Part shown: in pieces, positions 58,850-64,000 of the stretch
Layout of the letters: each line of letters begins with the position of its first letter
Position numbering within the stretch: position 1 is the first letter of the stretch
NCBI RefSeq assembly: GCF_029167235.1
Contig: NZ_JARFTR010000001.1
Location: forward strand, 1 to 64,000
Origin: Kamptonema sp. UHCC 0994
GTDB taxonomy: Bacteria; Cyanobacteriota; Cyanobacteriia; Cyanobacteriales; Microcoleaceae
Direction of reading: 5' to 3'
Length of the DNA: 64,000 nt
Notes under the pieces: generated by a model
Databases searched by the model: none
What the model was told of the DNA's origin: nothing
The model's input: only the letters and a program-made list of their open reading frames with translations
Translations under genes and position numbers: made by a program

Positions 58850-59674
58850 ATGAACATTTTTGGTGGTCTGCTTTCTCAACCGGCTCAAGCTCCCCAAGCC
58901 AAAAAACGCCGAGGCATTGAGATTAAATCTCCGCGCGAAATTGAAATTATGCGGCAGGCAGCTTTAATTGTGGCAACGGTACTCAAAGAAATTTCGCAAC
59001 TCGTAAAGCCGGGGATGACGACTGCCGATTTAGATGCTTATGCTGAAAAACGCATCCGCGAAATGGGGGCAACACCAAGCTTTAAAGGCTATCACGGTTT
59101 CCCTGGCTCGATTTGTTCAAGCATTAATAACGAAGTTGTACACGGCATACCCAGTGCCAAAAAAGTGATTCGAGCGGGTGATGTTCTCAAAGTAGATACG
59201 GGTGCTTACTACCAAGGTTTTCATGGGGATTCTTGCATCACCATTCCCGTTGTTGAAGTCACTCCCGAAGCCGCCAAGTTGATACGTGCGGCAGAAGCGG
59301 CGCTCTATAAAGGCATTGAGCAAGTGAAAGCGGGAGCCTACCTGCTTGACATTGCTGGAGCAATTCAAGATTGCGTCCAAGCTCATGGCTTTACTGTAGT
59401 CGAGGAATTTACCGGTCACGGCGTGGGGCGGAATTTGCATGAGGAACCTTCTGTTTTCAACTTCCGCACCCGCGAGATGCCAAATGTTAAACTAAGAACA
59501 GGGATGACCTTAGCGATCGAGCCAATTCTGAATGCGGGTTCTAAATATACCCGGACGCTGGCAGATAAGTGGACGGCTGTTACTGTTGACAACTCTCTTT
59601 CTGCTCAGTTCGAGCATACCGTCCTAGTGACGGATGATGGTTACGAAATTTTAACTGACCGCTCTAAGGTTTAG
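58850..59674 (+). CDS. map: Methionine aminopeptidase type I
   Basis: Removes the initiator Met after deformylation. The five metal ligands are in KVDTGAYY (Asp), HGDSCIT (Asp), EEFTGHGVG (His), LAIEPIL (Glu) and AQFEHTVL (Glu); the catalytic His is in FKGYHGFPG. The first 20 residues are a variable extension. The length of 274 residues is usual. Confidence 0.95.
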   Translation: MNIFGGLLSQPAQAPQAKKRRGIEIKSPREIEIMRQAALIVATVLKEISQLVKPGMTTADLDAYAEKRIREMGATPSFKGYHGFPGSICSSINNEVVHGIPSAKKVIRAGDVLKVDTGAYYQGFHGDSCITIPVVEVTPEAAKLIRAAEAALYKGIEQVKAGAYLLDIAGAIQDCVQAHGFTVVEEFTGHGVGRNLHEEPSVFNFRTREMPNVKLRTGMTLAIEPILNAGSKYTRTLADKWTAVTVDNSLSAQFEHTVLVTDDGYEILTDRSKV

Positions 59675-59792
59675 GGAAGCAGGGGAGCGGGGAAGTGGGG
59701 AAGCGGGGAAGGGGAGATTTCTTTCTTGCTTCTTTCTTCACAGCACAAAGATCGGGTTAAGCTTAACTTGGAGGAGAGGTGTAAGAATTATC

Positions 59793-60404
59793 ATGAGCGA
59801 GCAAACTCCCTATGAATTGCTTGGAGTCCCTGAAGATGCTTCCTTTGATGAAGTGCAAGAAGCGCGGGGACGTATTGCCGAGCAGTATGGCGGCGATAAA
59901 AAGCGTATGGAAATAATAGAGGCGGCTTATGATGCGATCTTAATGGATCGTTTGCGACAGCGCCAAGAAGGGAAAATTAAGGTTCCCGAACGCATCCGCT
60001 TTCCAGAGCGGGCAGTTCCATCATCTCCCAGCTTTGCTCCGGCTCCAGCTAAGGGAGGGCCTGCTTGGCTACAACGGTTGCTGGATTCTCCGAGCCGAGC
60101 TGATATTTTATGGCCCGGTGGCGTATATGCGGGGCTGGGGGGTTTGAGTATTTACCCTGGAAGCAGTGACTCTGTGCTACAGCTAACTTTGGCTGTGGGT
60201 GTGGGTTCTTGCCTTTATTTTGTCAATCGTAAGGAGCAAAAGTTTGGTCGCGCTGTGCTGCTAACTGTGGCTGGTTTAATTTCTGGCTTGGTGCTGGGAG
60301 GTATTCTTGGCTCTTTTGTGACTGGGACTTTGATAACTCCTGAGAAATTTATTGCTGTGTTTACGTTTTTGATCTTGTGGCTGGTTAGCAGTTTTCTTCG
60401 TTAG
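59793..60404 (+). CDS. CPP1-like J-domain-related membrane protein
   Basis: The first 60 residues resemble a degenerate J domain (TPYELLGVPEDASFDEVQEA) without the HPD motif, as in the plant CPP1/CDF1 family that stabilises protochlorophyllide oxidoreductase. Three or four membrane helices follow from about residue 105. It is conserved across cyanobacteria. An aggagagg box precedes the ATG by 14 bp. Its role in photosynthetic membranes is inferred from the family. Confidence 0.8.
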   Translation: MSEQTPYELLGVPEDASFDEVQEARGRIAEQYGGDKKRMEIIEAAYDAILMDRLRQRQEGKIKVPERIRFPERAVPSSPSFAPAPAKGGPAWLQRLLDSPSRADILWPGGVYAGLGGLSIYPGSSDSVLQLTLAVGVGSCLYFVNRKEQKFGRAVLLTVAGLISGLVLGGILGSFVTGTLITPEKFIAVFTFLILWLVSSFLR

Positions 60405-60566
60405 TTGTTAATTGTTAATTGTTAGTTGTTGGTAGTTAATTGTTGGTAGTTAGTTGTTAGTTGTTGGTGGTTAGTTAGAAAATTCAGCCAACTAATAACT
60501 ATCAACCCCAATTAACAGTTGACAGTTACCAGTTAGCAGTTAACAGTTAACAGTTAACAGTTAACA
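60405..60566. repeat. Heptamer repeat clusters (gttaatt/gttagtt and gttaaca)
   Basis: Two runs, 60405-60475 and 60522-60566, in convergent orientation between two genes. The second run encodes the last residues of the HAD protein. Confidence 0.85.
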
Positions 60567-61233
60567 GTTTATCGACAGCTTCGACTAGATTGCTAACTAT
60601 TAAATCGGGTTTGTGCATTTCTAATTGAGTGCGATCGCGAATCCCAGAAAGCGCTCCCATTACCTTGACACCGTGCGTTTTTGCTGCTATAATGTCTGCT
60701 TCTGTATCTCCCACCATCCACACATCAGATGCAGCGGGAAGTTCTGCTATGGCTTTCGCCATTAGCAGAGGTTTGTCCTTGGTATCGCCAGTTTTTACGT
60801 AATCGTTGGGGAGACAATAGCGCCTGTCTAGGGGGAAAAATTTGGCTAAGTCACAGCGGTTAAAGGCTTCGTCGAGTTCCCGCACTCGCCGCATTGTCAT
60901 TACCACTAAATCAACTCCCGCCTGCTGCAATCTTTCCAAGGTTTCCACAGCGCCGGGAACGGGTTGGTCGTAAACTAAGTAGGGTAGCGTGTGAACGGTT
61001 TTGCGGCGGTTTTGGGCAAATTCTGCGGCTTGGGTTTCGTCTAATCCTGATAGTATACCGATTTGGGTTTCGGGAGTGCGCGATCGCTTCATTTGCCAAA
61101 ACTCCTGTTTCGGGAGTACGCGGATTTCTTGATCTGGACGCTGAGCCTGTGCCAGACAGAGTTGGTAAACTCTGTAATAGCGCTCGGAAACGTCCATAAT
61201 TGGCCCATCGAAGTCAGTAATAAGTCTTAGCAT
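60547..61233 (-). CDS. HAD-family hydrolase (phosphoglycolate phosphatase-like)
   Basis: The nucleophile motif is TDFDGPIMD (the acid residue after the nucleophile Asp is separated by one Phe), motif II is VVMTMRR, and motif III/IV are KDKPLLMAKA and WMVGDTEADIIAAK. It has an insertion typical of PGP-like enzymes with a helical cap. The substrate is not determined. The C-terminal end (LLTVNC) comes from the gttaaca heptamer repeat. Confidence 0.82.
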   Translation of the reverse strand: MLRLITDFDGPIMDVSERYYRVYQLCLAQAQRPDQEIRVLPKQEFWQMKRSRTPETQIGILSGLDETQAAEFAQNRRKTVHTLPYLVYDQPVPGAVETLERLQQAGVDLVVMTMRRVRELDEAFNRCDLAKFFPLDRRYCLPNDYVKTGDTKDKPLLMAKAIAELPAASDVWMVGDTEADIIAAKTHGVKVMGALSGIRDRTQLEMHKPDLIVSNLVEAVDKLLTVNC

Positions 61234-61392
61234 TTGACCTGGTTCGTCGTTAAGTTTTAATACAAATTGTTACTTACTATAACAGAATTCAGAAGAAAGG
61301 GAAGAGGGCAAAAGGATTAGCCATTAGCAATTAGCCATTAGCAATGAAGCATTAAGTGCTAGCATATTTGTCTGATTGGCTAACCGATAAAT

Positions 61393-62547
61393 TTAGTAAA
61401 AATCATCTGTCACATTGTTTAGACTACCTCGTTTAATTTGCTCTCGTTCGATTGCTTCAAATAAAGCTCGAAAATTTCCTTCTCCAAAACCTTGAGCCTG
61501 AATTTGTTGACCATTAACCCAAGCTTTGCGTCGTTCAATTAACTCAAAAAATAAAGTGGGTTGTTCAAAAATTGGCTGAGTAAATATTTGTAATAACATC
61601 GCTTTAGAGATATCTTTTTGCCAATCTACCAAAACTTGACAAACTTCGATTGCTTCCCACTCAGCACTAGAAAGATAGCTTTCCCACTGTTGACGCAATT
61701 CGCTGTAATAGGTTGAGGGAACTGGTAAAAAAGGTAATCCTCGCGATCGCAATTCGCTAACTACCTGTAAAATACGATCGGTTTGCAAAGCGATGTGCTG
61801 AATTCCTGACCCGCAATTAGCATCCAAAAATTCTTGAATTTGAGAATTAGCAGATCCTGGTTCATTAATGGGTAATTGTACATTACCATTGGGATGAATC
61901 ATCACTCGACTGCGTAAAGCTGACTGGTTAGTTTGAATTTCAAAGTTTTGCTGTGGTTGGAAACCTAGAGTATTTTGATACCATTTTACTGCGCGTTCTA
62001 AATCCCCAGTTGCAACATTTAGCACTGTATGATCGATAGTTGTAAAAAATCCTGTGCTATTAGTAATGTCTGATTGGTAATTATTGGCAGCCAATTTAAC
62101 GGATGAATTGTCGGCAGCAAAGTCAGATTTAGCTAAAAAAGTCAATAACTTATCGGCTGCTAAGGGTTTTTCTCCCTGGATTAAAGTATGGGTTAAGTCT
62201 CCCCATCCAGTCACTTTTGCCCATTTTAAAGAGCTTGATTCTTGCTGGATGGGTTGTAGAATTTTAGCACCATAAGCAACGGCGTTATTTATAACAGATT
62301 CAAGATCGCGAACCCGAAAAGCTATATCTGCAACGCCGGGGGGATGCCGCTTGAGCCATAAGGCGATGGGGCTATCCGTTGTTAGAGGCGAAGATAAGAT
62401 AAAACAGACATTGCCACTGTTGATAACTTCAGTGTGGATGTTGTGATTTGTAATGCTTGCTATTGCTTGAAAACCTAACTGGTTAACAAACAAATCGCGC
62501 GACGCGGCTGCATTTTCAACGTAAAAGTGAACGCGATCGAATTCCAT
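61393..62547 (-). CDS. 4-hydroxyphenylpyruvate dioxygenase
   Basis: Converts 4-hydroxyphenylpyruvate to homogentisate, the head group of tocopherol and plastoquinone. The two vicinal-oxygen-chelate halves are visible; iron ligands are His in TIDHTVL, His in GIQHIALQ and Glu in LFFELIE. The 384-residue length matches cyanobacterial enzymes. Its location 9 kb from tocopherol cyclase links the two ends of the same pathway, but they are not in one operon. Confidence 0.88.
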   Translation of the reverse strand: MEFDRVHFYVENAAASRDLFVNQLGFQAIASITNHNIHTEVINSGNVCFILSSPLTTDSPIALWLKRHPPGVADIAFRVRDLESVINNAVAYGAKILQPIQQESSSLKWAKVTGWGDLTHTLIQGEKPLAADKLLTFLAKSDFAADNSSVKLAANNYQSDITNSTGFFTTIDHTVLNVATGDLERAVKWYQNTLGFQPQQNFEIQTNQSALRSRVMIHPNGNVQLPINEPGSANSQIQEFLDANCGSGIQHIALQTDRILQVVSELRSRGLPFLPVPSTYYSELRQQWESYLSSAEWEAIEVCQVLVDWQKDISKAMLLQIFTQPIFEQPTLFFELIERRKAWVNGQQIQAQGFGEGNFRALFEAIEREQIKRGSLNNVTDDFY

Positions 62548-62624
62548 GAAGTTAAGTTAAATTTGCTTGACTAATTGGGTAAATTTGTGCAACTATCTAA
62601 AGAGTGATTTTTCACATTAATATC

Positions 62625-62852
62625 ATGGGCAACTTATTTAACAATCCGTTTGTGCGAGCAGCAGGGGTTGCAGCTATAGCTTACGGTATTTTTCAGCTAT
62701 TAGCTCAAGCTTTATATGCTTTTGCTAGAATTGCTGAAAGTTTTTCCCGCTGGATCAAGTGGTCTTTCTTGCCTTGGAGTGATGAAATAGCGATTGGTTT
62801 GGGGGTGGCTTTTTTGATTGTTACGGCTGTGACTACGAGCCGCGATCGCTAA
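62625..62852 (+). CDS. Small membrane protein (75 aa)
   Basis: Starts MGNLFNNPFVRAAGVAAIAY at 62625; an earlier GTG is less likely. It has two hydrophobic segments (VAAIAYGIFQLLAQALYAF and IAIGLGVAFLIVTAVT) around an amphipathic stretch (RWIKWSFLPW). No family is recognised. The stop overlaps the end of a degraded SDR gene on the other strand. Confidence 0.6.
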   Translation: MGNLFNNPFVRAAGVAAIAYGIFQLLAQALYAFARIAESFSRWIKWSFLPWSDEIAIGLGVAFLIVTAVTTSRDR

Positions 62853-62959
62853 ATTATCCGATCTAGCGATAAAATCAACTCCATCGGCACTGCGGTTAGA
62901 AAAATAGCTGAACCGATGCCGCCAGTCGCACCCACTAAAACCGCAAGTTTGTCCTGCAT
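62849..62959 (-). pseudogene. Short-chain dehydrogenase remnant
   Basis: Reads MQDKLAVLVGATGGIGSAIF and a further 16 residues to a stop. The TGxxxGxG-like GATGGIGSA is the Rossmann nucleotide-binding motif of SDR enzymes, but the rest of the roughly 250-residue enzyme is absent. It overlaps the 75-aa gene by 4 bp. Confidence 0.55.
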
Positions 62960-63017
62960 ATCGCTTTACATTTCTTTACGTCTTTTTTTATTATACCCAT
63001 GCAGGCGAAGTGAAAGT

Positions 63018-64000
63018 TTAAGGTTGCGCGATCGCTACCCGACTCTTCGCGCCTGAATCAGTCACCTTGAAGGCAGCACAAGACTTTAAAAAAGTTGTTA
63101 ATTTGCTGCCAAAACCCAATTCTTTTACTAGAGAAGTAACAGACTTACCATAAGCTTGATAAAAAGCTCCACCTAGTTCACCGACAAATATTTTTTTTTC
63201 TCGATCTTTGCTTACCATTAACTTCAGGAGATCGAGAAGAACTTGCTCTAATTCTGCGGGTGAATCAATATTAACTTCGAGCTTTGTCTCCTTTGAATTT
63301 TTCTGTTCGCTTTGCAAAGGCTGCGCGATCGCTACTCGACTCCTAGATCCTAAATCAGTCACGTCAAAAGCAGTGCAAGACTTTAAAAAAGTTGTTAATT
63401 TACTACCAAGGCTCAATTCTTTTAGCTGAGAAGTAACTGACTTACCGTAAACTTGAGAAAAAGATTCACCTAGTGTCGCAACTAATATATTTTTTTCGTT
63501 ACCTTCGGTTTCGATTGACTTCAGCAGTTCGAGCAGAATTTGCTCTAATTCTGCTGCTGAATTAATACTACCTTTGAGATAGTTTTTTTTCTTTGATTTT
63601 TTCTTTGCACTCTGTGGAGGTTTTTCTTCATTTACAACCGCAGTTTGCACCACTACTATCGGAGGAGTAACTGCTTCAATCTTAGCAATACCACCATTAT
63701 TATTTTTAGCACTACTACTACGATCATTTAAAGTAATCTGACAACGAGATTGAAATAAAGTAGAAATAGTAGCTAAATCAGCCAAGCGATCGGTCAGATT
63801 ATTTTTTTCTTGAGCGATCAAATTTTTTAGTTGACTCATTAATCCTTCAAAATCGGGAATCTCTGCGCCGACAACAGGAGAATAGTGTTTGTTTTCCCCT
63901 GTAGCGTAGTTTTCCACAACCAGGTTTTCATCTTTTCTTAGCACTCGATAAACTGTCAAGCCTTGACTTTGTAACTCATTGCATAAGTGTAGCAGTAAAC
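63018..64000 (-). CDS. Tandem OST-HTH/LOTUS-domain protein (5' end beyond window)
   Basis: The frame is open through the right edge, so the N terminus lies outside. Two homologous modules of about 85 residues (approximately 63300-63560 and 63020-63275) each have SPAELEQVLLDLLK or INSAAELEQILLELL, then GKSVTS.LKEL..GSKLTTFLKSC and end SRVAIAQP. This is the pattern of OST-HTH/LOTUS RNA-binding domains, which in bacteria commonly follow an NYN/PIN-like RNase domain. The region before them (VLRKDENLVVENYATG) is unplaced. A Lys-rich linker (KKKSKKKNYLKG) precedes the first module. Confidence 0.65.
   Translation of the reverse strand, partial: LLLHLCNELQSQGLTVYRVLRKDENLVVENYATGENKHYSPVVGAEIPDFEGLMSQLKNLIAQEKNNLTDRLADLATISTLFQSRCQITLNDRSSSAKNNNGGIAKIEAVTPPIVVVQTAVVNEEKPPQSAKKKSKKKNYLKGSINSAAELEQILLELLKSIETEGNEKNILVATLGESFSQVYGKSVTSQLKELSLGSKLTTFLKSCTAFDVTDLGSRSRVAIAQPLQSEQKNSKETKLEVNIDSPAELEQVLLDLLKLMVSKDREKKIFVGELGGAFYQAYGKSVTSLVKELGFGSKLTTFLKSCAAFKVTDSGAKSRVAIAQP

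Overview
The window is chromosomal DNA from a filamentous cyanobacterium, probably of the Oscillatoria/Microcoleus type; the species is inference. The evidence is very frequent HIP1 octamers (gcgatcgc), heptamer tandem repeats and palindromic interspersed repeats, a fraC-fraD-fraE septal-junction cluster, a Cph2-like phytochrome/CBCR diguanylate cyclase, tocopherol-pathway genes, a CPP1-like protein, and Uma2 and Rpn nuclease paralogues. No heterocyst genes were seen.

Layout. 1-1.4 kb: wreckage of ISL3 and IS630 transposases. 1.5-6.7 kb: an MFS transporter, tRNA-Arg(ACG), moaC, larE and fraCDE. 7-11.8 kb: a 1338-residue NB-ARC/TPR STAND protein and two small genes, one a retropepsin-like protease. 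11.9-18.8 kb: small hypotheticals, def, an FHA-PrsW membrane protease, a Uma2 nuclease and a CHAT-FHA protease with an acidic partner gene. 19-22.4 kb: a frameshifted tnpB, an oxidoreductase and an MgtC-like protein. 22.4-36.1 kb: a complete type I-D CRISPR-Cas locus. 36.2-48.3 kb: mostly housekeeping (aminotransferase, histidine kinase, sugar-binding lipoprotein, ABC-F, PBP2, cysE, GNAT). 48.7-51.8 kb: a second NB-ARC/TPR system, split into two overlapping genes. 51.9-64 kb: Rpn nuclease, tocopherol cyclase, the photoreceptor, a cupredoxin, map, CPP1-like, a HAD phosphatase, HPPD and a partial tandem-LOTUS protein.

The CRISPR locus is coherent. A 19-repeat array is transcribed leftward from a leader promoter beside cas2. 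The genes cas2, cas1, cas4, cas6, csc1, csc2 and cas10d lie on the same strand, preceded by a truncated DUF433 gene and a RAMA-like protein. Separately promoted cas3 is divergent from a WYL regulator.

The main discovery candidate lies in the gap between cas3 and the operon head, on the opposite strand. A lone degenerate CRISPR repeat (last 23 nt, 21 identical to the array repeat) is followed by a pseudo-spacer. Its first 18 nt match a site about 150 bp away at 15 positions, and two of the three mismatches fall at positions 6 and 12, which type I effector complexes flip out. The matched site has a 5' GTT, a type I-D PAM, and lies directly behind the -35 box of the cas operon promoter. This looks like a self-regulating crRNA-like guide (CreR- or CreTA-type) in a type I-D system.

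Other themes are proteolysis and STAND modules (CHAT-FHA, FHA-PrsW, two NB-ARC/TPR systems) that may form an accessory defence or signalling layer, and repeats that have been absorbed into coding sequences or abut start codons.
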